From positions 1,178,001 through 1,242,000 of the forward strand of contig NZ_CP034752.1 in assembly GCF_004295645.1 (NCBI RefSeq): 64,000 nt of DNA, given 5' to 3'. The DNA comes from Limnobaculum zhutongyuii (GTDB taxonomy: Bacteria > Pseudomonadota > Gammaproteobacteria > Enterobacterales > Enterobacteriaceae). Each line of letters opens with the position of its first letter. Position 1 is the stretch's first letter. The notes under the pieces are model-generated. The model was not told where the DNA came from. It did no database searches and worked only from the letters and a program-made list of their open reading frames with translations. This document shows positions 47,804 through 57,745 of the stretch, one piece after another. A program made the position numbers and the translations under genes.

Positions 47804-48382
47804 TTTTTTTCTCTCAATATCTTCCTTGTTTCTGATACACCATTATCTATCCAAAAGATATCTGGCGCCTCCGTTCAGGCCAATCTCGTAGTTACCAGGT
47901 AAATCTGCCACCGGGCAGTTTCTCGCTATCTTTTTCATACAATAACGAAGCATTACATCAACTGGATTAACTAAAACTAACAACCTAAAACATACCACTA
48001 TTGTGATCCGCGAAGTTCCACAATTCTACGCTAAACTAGCATTTGAACATATCGTATTATGCGGTCAATCTATATAAATAAAGAGTATGTATCTATCATC
48101 TTGCCAATTTATCTATGCACCATTGCTTTATTAATATAATTACCAGCGTAATCACAGAATAATGTTTTCGCAAATAGCTACCTTATTGTCAAAGCAAATG
48201 AGTAAAAAAAAGCACAATTCTCTATAAAAATCCGTTTCAGCTTCATTTTTAATCTAAAAACCAATTTTTAATAGATAAAAGCTATCACAGCGATTGGTAA
48301 CAATGTAGCTAATAACTTTTTTTAATGCGTTATTTTCCTTACAATCGCATGTATCTTCCGACCTCACTTCTACAGAGGAATT
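47804..48382. other. lrp/trxB divergent promoter region
   Basis: 579 bp of AT-rich DNA between divergent start codons. It should contain both promoters and, by analogy, Lrp autoregulatory sites, which are too degenerate for me to place. I see no strong palindrome, RNA gene or coding frame. Confidence 0.4.
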
Positions 48383-49342
48383 ATGGCCATGGCCAAACAT
48401 TGTAAATTACTTATTTTAGGTTCTGGTCCTGCAGGTTATACCGCAGCCGTCTATGGTGCCCGGGCGAACCTTAGCCCTGTACTCATTACCGGTATTGAAC
48501 AGGGTGGACAATTAACCACAACAACCGATGTTGAGAACTGGCCTGGTGATGCTGAAGGCTTAACCGGCCCGGCATTGATGGAGCGTATGCGTGAACATGC
48601 ACTGAAGTTTAATACTGAAGTCATTATTGACCATATTAATCGTGTTGATTTACAAACCCGACCTTTTCGTCTGTTTGGTGACAGTGAAGAGTACACCTGT
48701 GACGCATTAATTGTTGCTACCGGTGCTTCTGCCCAATATTTAGGCTTACCTTCAGAAGAAGCGTTTAAAGGTCGTGGTGTTTCCGCCTGTGCAACCTGTG
48801 ATGGCTTCTTCTATCGCAACCAGAAAGTTGCCGTTGTCGGTGGTGGTAATACTGCGGTTGAAGAGGCGCTATACCTCTCTAACATCGCAGCAGAAGTTCA
48901 TCTGATTCATCGCAGAGACAGTTTTAGAGCAGAAAAAATACTGATTGATCGGTTAATGGAAAAAGTTCGTCACGGCAACATCATTCTGCATACTGACAGA
49001 ACGCTGGATGAAGTATTAGGTGATGACATGGGCGTTACCGGTGTTCGTATGAAAGATGTCAAAACTCACGTCACCGAAGAGTTAACGCTGACCGGCGTGT
49101 TCATTGCTATCGGTCATCGTCCGAATACAGAAGTGTTTGCTGGCCAACTGGAACTGAAAGATGGTTATCTGAAAGTACAGTCAGGCAGTCATGGAAATGC
49201 GACTCAAACCAGCATTCCGGGCGTGTTTGCAGCAGGTGATGTAGCCGATGATATTTATCGTCAGGCCATTACTTCTGCGGGCAGTGGCTGTATGGCTGCA
49301 TTGGATGCCGAACGTTATCTTGAGACGTTAAATAACAATTAA
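48383..49342 (+). CDS. trxB: TrxB thioredoxin reductase
   Basis: TrxB (319 residues) is an FAD enzyme that reduces thioredoxin with NADPH in the cytoplasm. GSGPAGYTAAVYGARA binds FAD, the redox pair is SACATCDGFF, GGGNTAVEEAL binds NADPH, and GVFAAGDV closes the FAD site. Start ATG at 48383 has GAGGA just upstream; a second ATG two codons later is possible. It precedes cydDC. Confidence 0.98.
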   Translation: MAMAKHCKLLILGSGPAGYTAAVYGARANLSPVLITGIEQGGQLTTTTDVENWPGDAEGLTGPALMERMREHALKFNTEVIIDHINRVDLQTRPFRLFGDSEEYTCDALIVATGASAQYLGLPSEEAFKGRGVSACATCDGFFYRNQKVAVVGGGNTAVEEALYLSNIAAEVHLIHRRDSFRAEKILIDRLMEKVRHGNIILHTDRTLDEVLGDDMGVTGVRMKDVKTHVTEELTLTGVFIAIGHRPNTEVFAGQLELKDGYLKVQSGSHGNATQTSIPGVFAAGDVADDIYRQAITSAGSGCMAALDAERYLETLNNN

Positions 49343-49380
49343 TAGCTATTGTGTGATCTGAAAGTGTGACACAACATAAC

Positions 49381-49401
49381 AAGGCGGCTCATGGCCGCCT
49401 T
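49381..49401 (+). terminator. Terminator hairpin after trxB
   Basis: AAGGCGGC and GCCGCCTT form a perfect 8-bp stem with a 5-nt loop and are followed by a T-rich stretch, 38 bp beyond the trxB stop. Confidence 0.8.
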
Positions 49402-49464
49402 CTTGTTTCATGGATACTAATGGTATCCTAGGCCCAACTTTAGTTATCAGAACCAGTACATTTT

Positions 49465-51243
49465 ATGTCTAATATGAATAAGGTACGGCAACGTGAATTA
49501 ACACGTTGGTTAAAGTCTCAGGGTATTCTGGCTCAGCGCTGGTTACGGATATCAACCCTGTTAGGACTACTCAGCGGATTGTTAATTATTGCGCAAGCCT
49601 GGTTACTGGCAACCCTGCTGCACTCTCTGATTATCGAGAATATCCCCCGCAATGAGTTAATTAACTATTTCCTGTTGATTGTGGTTACTATCGTGCTGCG
49701 TGCAGTGCTGGCCTGGTTTCGTGAGCGGGTTGGTTTTATGTATGGCGCAGCAATACGTCAACACATTCGTCGTCAGGTGTTAAATCGCCTTGAACAACTT
49801 GGTCCAGCCTGGATTCAGGGAAAACCCGCAGGTAGCTGGGCCACCATGATTGTTGAACAAATTGAAGATATGCAGGATTTCTACTCCCGCTATCAGCCTC
49901 AAATGATGTTAGCGGTGATGATTCCTCTGCTAATTCTGGCTGCAGTATTTCCGATAAACTGGACAGCCGGTCTGATTTTGTTCGCTACTGCCCCACTTAT
50001 CCCCATGTTTATGGCATTGGTTGGCATGGGGGCTGCAGACGCCAACCGGCGTAACTTTATTGCACTGGCGCGTCTAAGCGGTAACTTCCTTGACCGCTTA
50101 AAGGGGCTGGAAACATTGCGATTATTCCATCGGGCTGAAGCAGAAACCGAACAAATCGCACAGGCTTCAGAAGACTTTCGCTCCCGCACCATGGATGTGT
50201 TAAAGCTGGCCTTCCTCTCTTCTGCCGTTTTAGAGTTTTTTGCCTCCGTTTCGATTGCCGTTGCCGCCGTCTATTTTGGTTTTTCCTATTTGGGAGAGCT
50301 AAATTTTGGCTCATACGGTTTACCGGTTACGTTATTTGCCGGATTCCTGGTATTAATTCTGGCACCGGAGTTCTTCCAGCCGCTACGGGATTTAGGAACC
50401 TATTACCATGCCAAAGCACAGGCTATTGGTGCCGCAGAATCTCTGCAAACCTTTTTGCAGTCAGAATCAACACAGTCTAACGGTGAAGGTACTCAAGATT
50501 TAGCCGAATGTGACCAGATCACCATTAAAGCAACAGACCTGTATATCCTCTCCCCTCAGGGAAAAAGTCTGGCTGGTCCACTCAACTTTATCCTAACGCC
50601 CAACCAGCGTATCGCCATTGTCGGGCACAGTGGCGCAGGTAAAAGCTCTCTGCTTAATTTGTTATTAGGATTTTTACCCTATCAGGGTTCGATCACCATC
50701 AACGATATTGAATTGAGTTCCCTTCGTCCTGCCTCATGGCGAGCTAATCTCAGTTGGGTGGGGCAAAACCCTCACCTGCCGGAACAAACGCTGCGTGGAA
50801 ATATTTTATTATCGAATCCACAGGCCTCCGATGAGGCTCTAAAGCTGGCAATACAGCGTGCCTATATTGATGAATTTGTGACACAACTTCCCGATGGACT
50901 GGATACCATAATTGGCGATCAGGCAGCCAGATTATCTGTGGGTCAGGCCCAGCGAGTTGCCGTTGCCCGTGCGTTATTATCACCCTGTCACTTATTACTG
51001 TTGGATGAACCTACGGCCAGTCTCGACGCCAATAGTGAGCGTCTGGTGATGAGTGCTTTAAATGAAGCCTCATCCCACCAGACCACTCTGTTGGTCACTC
51101 ACCGTCTTGAAGATCTTGAAGGGTACGATCAGATTTGGGTGATGGATAAAGGTGAAATCATTGAACGGGGAGATTTTATGACGCTCAATCAATCAGGTGG
51201 CACGTTCGCTACACTGATGTCCAACCGAAATGCGGAGGTCTGA
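49465..51243 (+). CDS. cydD: CydD, subunit of the CydDC heme/thiol ABC exporter
   Basis: CydD (592 residues) pairs with CydC to form an inner-membrane ABC transporter needed for assembly of cytochrome bd oxidase; it is reported to handle cysteine/glutathione and heme. An N-terminal six-helix domain is followed by Walker A GHSGAGKSS, a non-canonical signature LSVGQAQR, Walker B LLLLDEPTASLD and the switch His (THRLEDLEG). cydC starts 2 bp after its stop. Confidence 0.96.
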   Translation: MSNMNKVRQRELTRWLKSQGILAQRWLRISTLLGLLSGLLIIAQAWLLATLLHSLIIENIPRNELINYFLLIVVTIVLRAVLAWFRERVGFMYGAAIRQHIRRQVLNRLEQLGPAWIQGKPAGSWATMIVEQIEDMQDFYSRYQPQMMLAVMIPLLILAAVFPINWTAGLILFATAPLIPMFMALVGMGAADANRRNFIALARLSGNFLDRLKGLETLRLFHRAEAETEQIAQASEDFRSRTMDVLKLAFLSSAVLEFFASVSIAVAAVYFGFSYLGELNFGSYGLPVTLFAGFLVLILAPEFFQPLRDLGTYYHAKAQAIGAAESLQTFLQSESTQSNGEGTQDLAECDQITIKATDLYILSPQGKSLAGPLNFILTPNQRIAIVGHSGAGKSSLLNLLLGFLPYQGSITINDIELSSLRPASWRANLSWVGQNPHLPEQTLRGNILLSNPQASDEALKLAIQRAYIDEFVTQLPDGLDTIIGDQAARLSVGQAQRVAVARALLSPCHLLLLDEPTASLDANSERLVMSALNEASSHQTTLLVTHRLEDLEGYDQIWVMDKGEIIERGDFMTLNQSGGTFATLMSNRNAEV

Positions 51244-51245
51244 AA

Positions 51246-52961
51246 ATGAAAACGTTATTACCATTTTTAGCTCTGTATCGCCGTCATTGGTTTCGTCTCT
51301 CTTTAGGTATCGTACTGGCTATTGTCACTATTTTAGCCAGCATTGGTCTGTTAACCCTTTCAGGATGGTTTCTGGCTGCATCTGCACTGGCTGGTATTGC
51401 CGGTATTCTGTTTAACTATATGTTACCGGCTGCCGGAGTACGCGGTTCTGCCATTTTTCGTACTGCCGGTCGTTACGCGGAGCGTTTAGTCAGCCACGAT
51501 GCCACTTTCCGTGTTCTGGCTCACCTGCGAACCTTCACGTTTAAGAAGCTAATGCCACTTTCTCCTGCCGGTATCGCCCGTTTCCGTCAGGCTGAATTGC
51601 TTAACCGACTGGTGGCAGATGTAGAGACACTGGATCACCTCTACCTACGGCTTATCTCGCCTCTGGTCAGCGCTATTGTCGTTATCATGGTGGTGACATT
51701 TGGTTTGAGCTGGTTGGATGTCTCTCTGGCACTTACGCTTGGTCTGATCATGTTGGTGTTGCTGTTCACCATTCCGGCTATCTTTTATCGGGCCGGTAAG
51801 CCTATTGGAGCCGATTTAACTGCATTACGCAGTGACTATCGTGGGCAACTCACTTCATGGCTACAGGGACAGTCTGAGCTGGTTATTTTTGGTGCTCTGA
51901 CGGCCTTTCGCCAAAAACTGGATGTGATCGAGCTTCGCTGGTTAGAACGGCAGAAACAGCAGGCCTCATTAGCCGGCTCATTGCAGTCGCTAATGATTGT
52001 GGCATCTGGATTAACATTTGTGCTTATTCTCTGGATGGCAGCAGACGGTATTGGTGATAATCCTCAGCCAGGTGCCTTTATCGCCCTGTTTGTATTTATT
52101 TCTCTCGCTGCCTTTGAGGCACTGGCTCCCGTTGCCGGAGCCTTCCAGCATTTAGGTCAGGTGATGGCCTCTGCTGAACGCGTTAATCAGTTAATTGAGC
52201 AAAAACCGGAAGTCACCTTTCCACATCATCAGACAGCTTTCACTGAGCAAGCTGCGTTGTCACTGGATAATGTAAGCTTCACCTATGAAAAGCAGCCTTT
52301 CCCGGCAATAAAGAATGTTTCACTGAACCTGCAATCCGGCGAGCATATCGCCCTACTGGGTCGTACCGGTTGTGGCAAGTCCACCCTGCTGCAACTATTA
52401 ACCCGCGCCTGGGACCCACAACAAGGTACTATTCGTCTTAACGACCGTCCTTTGGCCGACTATGATGAAGCCACACTGCGGGAAATGATGGTGGTGGTTA
52501 CCCAACGTGTTCATATCTTTAGCGCTACGTTACGTGACAACTTATTATTGGCCGCTCCGGATGCCAGCGACGAACAACTCACTTCTGCGCTAATTAAAGT
52601 AGGTCTTGATGCTTTACTGGAACAGGATGGACTTAATGCGTGGATAGGTGAAGGTGGTCGGCAAATTTCTGGTGGTGAACAACGTCGCATTGGTTTGGCC
52701 AGAGCACTGTTGCATAAAGCTCCGCTAATACTGCTGGATGAACCCACTGAGGGATTGGATGCCAATACCGAACATCAGATTCTGACGCTGTTAAAAGAGC
52801 ACTGTCAGCATAAGAGCGTTATTCTGATAACTCACCGCCTGTCAGGATTAGAACGAATGAATCGAATCTATGTGATGGATGCCGGTCAAATTATTGAACA
52901 AGGAACACATCAAACGCTGTTGGAACAACAAGGTCAGTATTACCGTTTTCACCAACGCTAA
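51246..52961 (+). CDS. cydC: CydC, subunit of the CydDC ABC exporter
   Basis: CydC (571 residues, E. coli 573) is the partner of CydD. The six-helix domain is followed by Walker A GRTGCGKST, signature ISGGEQRR, Walker B LILLDEPTEGLD and ITHRLSGLE. Only 2 bp separate it from cydD, so translation is coupled. A strong terminator follows. Confidence 0.96.
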   Translation: MKTLLPFLALYRRHWFRLSLGIVLAIVTILASIGLLTLSGWFLAASALAGIAGILFNYMLPAAGVRGSAIFRTAGRYAERLVSHDATFRVLAHLRTFTFKKLMPLSPAGIARFRQAELLNRLVADVETLDHLYLRLISPLVSAIVVIMVVTFGLSWLDVSLALTLGLIMLVLLFTIPAIFYRAGKPIGADLTALRSDYRGQLTSWLQGQSELVIFGALTAFRQKLDVIELRWLERQKQQASLAGSLQSLMIVASGLTFVLILWMAADGIGDNPQPGAFIALFVFISLAAFEALAPVAGAFQHLGQVMASAERVNQLIEQKPEVTFPHHQTAFTEQAALSLDNVSFTYEKQPFPAIKNVSLNLQSGEHIALLGRTGCGKSTLLQLLTRAWDPQQGTIRLNDRPLADYDEATLREMMVVVTQRVHIFSATLRDNLLLAAPDASDEQLTSALIKVGLDALLEQDGLNAWIGEGGRQISGGEQRRIGLARALLHKAPLILLDEPTEGLDANTEHQILTLLKEHCQHKSVILITHRLSGLERMNRIYVMDAGQIIEQGTHQTLLEQQGQYYRFHQR

Positions 52962-52974
52962 TCTCCCCACTCAC

Positions 52975-52999
52975 ACTCCCCGGTAAGTCGCCGGGGAGT
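52975..52999. terminator. Shared terminator between cydC and the glycosidase gene
   Basis: ACTCCCCGG and CCGGGGAGT form a perfect 9-bp stem with a 7-nt loop. It is followed on the plus strand by CATTTT and touches the stop codon of the converging gene. Confidence 0.85.
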
Positions 53000-53718
53000 C
53001 ATTTTGCCTCAACGGTAATCATGGTGACATAAGGGTAAGGTTGGTAATACACCGGCGATTCAGGGGTATACATTTTAGAAATACTGCCGTCCAGATAGAG
53101 TAAGTCCTTTATCTTCAGTTGGTCGCGGGCATAGTGAGTAAAATCATAAAAACTCATCGCCTGATTACTGAGCAAAAACACCACCTTTCCCTGGTCTGTT
53201 ATTCCGACACCGTGTCGAATCTTTCGGGATTCAGAAGCATTGCTAAACTTGTTATTAACCACACCTTTGTTAATTAATAGCGGACCAGACTGTACGGCAA
53301 AATCCGCTACTGGTGTTAAACGAAACTTTTCCAGCGTATCAATACGTGCAACGCCATTACGCACAGAAAATACACCGCCCGGACGAATGAAGAAATTACC
53401 TTTTCCTTTTTGTCGATTCAGCTTACTCAGCACCTTTCCCTTCTCAATATAGAGCCCTTCAGGCTGATAGCTCTTACTGTAAATCCCGCCGTTAATTACC
53501 ATATGAATTTTTCGGCTCTTCCCCTGCGTATCCAGCAGATTATTGATGGTTTTATAGGGCGTTCCATCTTCTTTAAGCCAATACATACGGATGATTTCTG
53601 TTTTCAAATCCGGTGTATAAGTCGACATCACCGAATCCGAACCGGCTCTGACAACATGGGTAATAGCCAATAGCATCCCGGCCACCAATGTCTGAATCAA
53701 TTTATATTGCAGTCCCAC
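52999..53718 (-). CDS. Phosphodiester-glycosidase-family exported protein (YigE-like)
   Basis: This protein has the NAGPA/DUF2233 phosphodiester glycosidase fold, as in E. coli YigE, and a predicted Sec signal (LIQTLVAGMLLAITHVVRA). Conserved family segments are MVINGGIYS, the central FAVQSGPLLI, RHGVGIT and DLLYLDGSISKMY. The substrate is unknown. The reading frame reaches 53805, but GTG at 53718 has GAGG at good spacing and puts the signal peptide at the start (239 residues), so I favour it; ATG 53775 is the alternative. It is placed between cydC and aat on the opposite strand, where E. coli has no such gene. Confidence 0.82.
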   Translation of the reverse strand: MGLQYKLIQTLVAGMLLAITHVVRAGSDSVMSTYTPDLKTEIIRMYWLKEDGTPYKTINNLLDTQGKSRKIHMVINGGIYSKSYQPEGLYIEKGKVLSKLNRQKGKGNFFIRPGGVFSVRNGVARIDTLEKFRLTPVADFAVQSGPLLINKGVVNNKFSNASESRKIRHGVGITDQGKVVFLLSNQAMSFYDFTHYARDQLKIKDLLYLDGSISKMYTPESPVYYQPYPYVTMITVEAK

Positions 53719-53916
53719 TTGTAACCTCAGCTTCGGTGCTCCACACCTAAATTCTGTGACGATATCCTGCTGCATTATGCGCGATAACTTGTTGCTGGCG
53801 GGCATTATACAATGCTTACGTAATGGTAAAATTAGTCATTTTTCCCGTTCGGAAATCTATTTGTCCTATCTCTCGCCCATTTCTGCTAAACTAGCGGCCG
53901 TTGTTATTTGTCTGAT

Positions 53917-53939
53917 AATTATCCCGAGAGATAATTTTT
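53917..53939 (+). terminator. Terminator-like hairpin before aat
   Basis: AATTATC and GATAATT pair over 7 bp with a 6-nt loop and are followed by TTT. It lies about 20 bp before the aat start, where it could attenuate transcription or fold in the leader. Confidence 0.35.
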
Positions 53940-53957
53940 GATAGGTTATACGTTATT

Positions 53958-54650
53958 ATGCCGCTGATTCAGCTATCGCCAGATTCCATCGATTTTCCGC
54001 CGGTAGACTATGCTTTGGAAGATCCTAATGGATTACTGGCACTGGGTGGCGACCTCTCCCCGGAGAGATTACTGAATGCATATCATAATGGCATTTTTCC
54101 CTGGTTCAGCCCTGACGACCCAATATTATGGTGGTCACCCGATCCTCGGGCCATTCTGGTACCAGAACAGTTGCATATTAGTCGCAGCATGATGAAGTTT
54201 ATTAATAAGACATCCCTGAGTGTAACGATAAATACCGCGTTTCATCAGGTGATTGAAGCCTGTGCCGATGAGCGAGATGAAGGAACCTGGATTGATCCAT
54301 CCATCCAGCGTTCTTATATTCAGCTTTACCTGCAGGGAGTGGCACATTCTGTTGAAGTATGGGATCAGCAGGAACTGGTGGGAGGGTTGTACGGTGTTGA
54401 ACAAGGTTCACTATTTTGTGGTGAGTCAATGTTCAGTCGGCAAACTAACGCATCCAAACTGGCTTTATATGTATTCTGTCAGCATTTTATCCGCCACGGT
54501 GGTAAATTAATCGACTGTCAGATTTTAAATCCCCATACTGAGTCATTGGGAGCGACTGAGATCCCCCGCTCAGATTATTTACAATTTTTATACAAATTAC
54601 GGCAACAGCCACTCTCTCCGGCCTGTTGGGCTCCTCAATATTTGCGTTGA
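53958..54650 (+). CDS. aat: Aat leucyl/phenylalanyl-tRNA-protein transferase
   Basis: Aat (230 residues, E. coli 234) adds Leu or Phe to proteins with N-terminal Arg or Lys, marking them for the N-degron pathway. Family motifs are LLALGGDLSPERLLNAYHNGIFPWFSPDDPILWWSPDPRA and EVWDQQELVGGLYGV, followed by FCGESMFS. It is grouped here with the adaptor ClpS and unfoldase ClpA, which act on its products. Confidence 0.96.
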   Translation: MPLIQLSPDSIDFPPVDYALEDPNGLLALGGDLSPERLLNAYHNGIFPWFSPDDPILWWSPDPRAILVPEQLHISRSMMKFINKTSLSVTINTAFHQVIEACADERDEGTWIDPSIQRSYIQLYLQGVAHSVEVWDQQELVGGLYGVEQGSLFCGESMFSRQTNASKLALYVFCQHFIRHGGKLIDCQILNPHTESLGATEIPRSDYLQFLYKLRQQPLSPACWAPQYLR

Positions 54651-54790
54651 AAACATCATATGATGAGCCAACAGAGTGAAAATAAAGCAGCTTAACCTGC
54701 TTTTCTTTACACTCTGTCCTTTACTCTTTGCTCGTTTTTCGGCATTATCTTGCCGGTTAAAAACTAAGGTAGTTACACCTAGAGGATTCG

Positions 54791-55009
54791 ATGGCCAAAG
54801 AAGACAATATTGAAATGCAAGGCACGATCTTAGATACGTTGCCTAACACAATGTTCCGCGTTGAACTGGAAAATGGTCACGTGGTTACAGCCCATATCTC
54901 CGGTAAGATGCGTAAAAACTATATCCGCATTCTGACGGGTGACAAAGTCACTGTCGAACTGACCCCGTACGACCTGAGTAAAGGCCGCATCATCTTCCGT
55001 AGCCGTTAA
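54791..55009 (+). CDS. infA: InfA translation initiation factor IF-1
   Basis: IF-1 (72 residues) binds the ribosomal A site during initiation. The OB-fold sequence, IEMQGTILDTLPNTMFRVELENGHVVTAHISGKMRKNYIRI, is almost identical to E. coli. It lies 140 bp past aat. In E. coli tRNA-Ser gene serW follows it; none is found here. Confidence 0.98.
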   Translation: MAKEDNIEMQGTILDTLPNTMFRVELENGHVVTAHISGKMRKNYIRILTGDKVTVELTPYDLSKGRIIFRSR

Positions 55010-55012
55010 TAA

Positions 55013-55088
55013 ACGGTACTCCGCATTCATCTTGCGGAACCCGTTGGAGTTAATCTCCTGCGCCCTTACCTGTTGGCAAGGGCGTTTT
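55013..55088 (+). terminator. Hairpin cluster and terminator after infA
   Basis: Three hairpins follow the infA stop: an extended stem AACGG...TCCGCA/TGCGGA...CCGTT (55013-55045), a small GGAG/CTCC stem (55046-55058), and CGCCCTT/AAGGGCG (55061-55084) followed by TTTTAT. The last is the functional terminator, shared with the convergent clpA. None of it resembles tRNA. Confidence 0.75.
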
Positions 55089-55104
55089 ATTTACGGTTAA
55101 TGGA

Positions 55105-57387
55105 TTACTGAACGGCCTTCTCAATTTTCGGTTTTTTCATTTTCTCAAACCGATAAGCCAGGTCATTTGCCTGAGTATCCAGCGTTACACTGACTGAACC
55201 ACCGTTCACTAAAGAACCAAACAACAGTTCATTAGTTAGTGGTTTCTTCAAATGTTCCTGAATAGCTCTGGCCATTGGACGGGCCCCCATCGCTTTGTCG
55301 TAGCCTTTTTCAGCTAACCAGTGACGAGCATCCTGACTGACTTCCAGAGAAATGCCTTTGGCATCCAACTGTGCCTGCAGTTCTACAATGAACTTGTCTA
55401 CCACCAGTTGAATCACTTCCTCAGACAGATGGTTAAACCAAATGATTCCGTCTAAACGGTTACGGAATTCCGGTGTAAACAGACGTTTGATTTCACCCAT
55501 TGCATCAGTGCGATTGTCCTGACGTTTAAAGCCAATAGATTCGCGCTGAGTTTCCTGAACCCCTGCGTTGGTGGTCATCACCAGAATCACATTACGGAAA
55601 TCGGCTTTACGACCGTTGTTATCCGTCAGCGTACCGTTATCCATCACTTGCAATAGCAGGTTAAACACATCCGGATGGGCCTTCTCAATCTCATCCAGCA
55701 GTAGAACCGAATGAGGATGTTTAATCACAGCATCGGTAAGTAAGCCACCCTGGTCAAAACCTACATAGCCAGGAGGCGCACCAATCAAACGGCTGACGGT
55801 GTGACGCTCCATGTATTCAGACATGTCAAAACGTAGCAACTCAACGCCCAGCGCTTTTGCCAGCTGCACGGTAACTTCGGTTTTACCCACACCGGTTGGG
55901 CCGGCAAACAAGAACGAACCTACCGGCTTGCGCTCATCGCCTAACCCTGCACGGCTCATTTTGATGGCTTCAGTTAAAGCATTAATCGCTTTGTCCTGAC
56001 CGAAAATCATCATGCCCATGCGTTCAGCTAAGGTTTTCAATACGGTACGATCATTAGCCGAAACGGTTTTTTCCGGAATGCGGGCAATACGGGCAACGAT
56101 GGTTTCGATATCGCTGACATTGACCGTCTTCTTACGTTTGCTGGCTGGCATTAAGCGGCAATAGGCTCCTGCCTCATCGATAACATCGATAGCTTTATCC
56201 GGCAGATGACGGTCGTTAATATATTTCACCGACAGCTCAACCGCTGCGCGAATCGCTTTAGCGGTATAACGCACGTCATGGTGTTTTTCATACTTCGGCA
56301 TCAGCCCGGTAAGAATTTGCACCGTTTCTTCTGCGGTCGGCTCAGTAATATCGATTTTTTGGAAACGGCGTGCCAGTGCACGATCCTTTTCAAAGATATT
56401 GCTGAATTCCTGATAGGTGGTTGAACCCATCACCCGAATACGTCCATTGGAAAGCATCGGTTTAATCAGGTTTGCTACATCAACCTGACCGCCTGACGCC
56501 GCACCGGCACCAATAATGGTGTGGATTTCATCAATAAACAGAATGCTGTTTTTATCTGCTTCAAGCTGTTTCAGAAGCGCTTTGAAGCGTTTTTCAAAAT
56601 CACCACGGTATTTGGTACCAGCCAGTAATGAGCCAATATCCAGAGAATACACGGTACAATCTGCTACCGCCTCCGGAACATCACCCTGAACAATCCGCCA
56701 TGCCAGTCCTTCGGCAATAGCGGTTTTACCAACGCCGGACTCCCCGACTAATAGTGGGTTGTTTTTACGACGGCGGCATAAAACCTGAATGGTACGTTCC
56801 AGCTCCAGTTCCCGACCAATCAACGGATCGATACTGCCATTCTGAGCCAGTTGGTTCAGATTAGAGGTAAAGTTATCCATGCGGTCTTCTGCGCTGGTTT
56901 GCTCATCTTCACTGGGAATAGAGCCTTGTGGCCCAATGTCATCCTGTGAACCATCTTTACGGGTACCGTGAGAAATAAAGTTCACAATATCCAGACGGCT
57001 GACATCATGTTTACGCAGTAAATAGGCCGCGTGGGATTCTTGTTCGCTAAAAATAGCCACCAGCACATTAGCGCCGCTGACTTCGGTTCTGCCAGATGAC
57101 TGAACATGGAATACAGCCCGTTGCAGCACCCGCTGGAAGCTCAGGGTTGGCTGAGTTTCAGACTCGGGACTGCCCTCAGGTAAATGAGGGGTATTCTGTC
57201 CAATAAATGACTCGAGTTCGTGATGTAACGCGACAATATCTACCTGACAGGCTTCAAGTGCCTCTCTCGCTGCCGGATTGCTCAATAACGCCAGCAACAG
57301 ATGTTCAACGGTCAGGTATTCATGACGCTGTTCCCTGGCTGTAGCAAACGCCATGTTGAGACTGAGTTCCAGTTCTTGATTAAGCAT
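55105..57387 (-). CDS. clpA: ClpA ATP-dependent Clp protease ATP-binding subunit
   Basis: ClpA (760 residues) unfolds substrates for ClpP; with ClpS it degrades N-degron proteins. An N-terminal domain (residues 1-150) is followed by two AAA+ modules: Walker A GESGVGKTAIAEG with LFIDEIHTIIGAG in D1, and GPTGVGKTEV with LLLDEIEKAHPDVFNLL in D2, including the pore loop GYVG. The IGL-type loop for ClpP docking is seen as IGF. Start ATG 57387 has GGAGG upstream; it follows clpS by 25 bp. Confidence 0.98.
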   Translation of the reverse strand: MLNQELELSLNMAFATAREQRHEYLTVEHLLLALLSNPAAREALEACQVDIVALHHELESFIGQNTPHLPEGSPESETQPTLSFQRVLQRAVFHVQSSGRTEVSGANVLVAIFSEQESHAAYLLRKHDVSRLDIVNFISHGTRKDGSQDDIGPQGSIPSEDEQTSAEDRMDNFTSNLNQLAQNGSIDPLIGRELELERTIQVLCRRRKNNPLLVGESGVGKTAIAEGLAWRIVQGDVPEAVADCTVYSLDIGSLLAGTKYRGDFEKRFKALLKQLEADKNSILFIDEIHTIIGAGAASGGQVDVANLIKPMLSNGRIRVMGSTTYQEFSNIFEKDRALARRFQKIDITEPTAEETVQILTGLMPKYEKHHDVRYTAKAIRAAVELSVKYINDRHLPDKAIDVIDEAGAYCRLMPASKRKKTVNVSDIETIVARIARIPEKTVSANDRTVLKTLAERMGMMIFGQDKAINALTEAIKMSRAGLGDERKPVGSFLFAGPTGVGKTEVTVQLAKALGVELLRFDMSEYMERHTVSRLIGAPPGYVGFDQGGLLTDAVIKHPHSVLLLDEIEKAHPDVFNLLLQVMDNGTLTDNNGRKADFRNVILVMTTNAGVQETQRESIGFKRQDNRTDAMGEIKRLFTPEFRNRLDGIIWFNHLSEEVIQLVVDKFIVELQAQLDAKGISLEVSQDARHWLAEKGYDKAMGARPMARAIQEHLKKPLTNELLFGSLVNGGSVSVTLDTQANDLAYRFEKMKKPKIEKAVQ

Positions 57388-57412
57388 GGGCACCTCCACA
57401 TAAATGACCTTT

Positions 57413-57745
57413 TCAGGCTTTTTCTAACGTACACAACAATGGATGCTCATTCTCTCGCGCGTAGCGATTAATTTGCGTTACCTTCGTTTCTGCAATCTCT
57501 GCAGTAAAGACTCCACACGTTGCCTTACCTTGATAATGAACGACTAACATCAATTGTGTTGCCCGTTCAATGTCATAGGAGAAGAATTTCTGTAACACCT
57601 CCACCACAAATTCCATCGGCGTATAGTCATCATTATTCAGTATAACCTGATACATCGGAGGTGGTTGTTTCAGCTTCTCATCTAATTCTGAGTCGGCCAG
57701 CTCTTCCAAGCTTAGCCAATCGCGTAAATTATTCATTTCCAACAT
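57413..57745 (-). CDS. clpS: ClpS ClpAP adaptor
   Basis: ClpS (110 residues) recognises N-terminal Leu, Phe, Tyr and Trp and hands substrates to ClpA. The substrate pocket residues lie in VILNNDDYTPMEFVVEVLQKFF, and the family C-terminus ARENEHPLLCTLEKA is exact. The start is uncertain by a few codons (ATG 57745 or 57736). cspD, which lies upstream of clpS in E. coli, is not present. Confidence 0.95.
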   Translation of the reverse strand: MLEMNNLRDWLSLEELADSELDEKLKQPPPMYQVILNNDDYTPMEFVVEVLQKFFSYDIERATQLMLVVHYQGKATCGVFTAEIAETKVTQINRYARENEHPLLCTLEKA

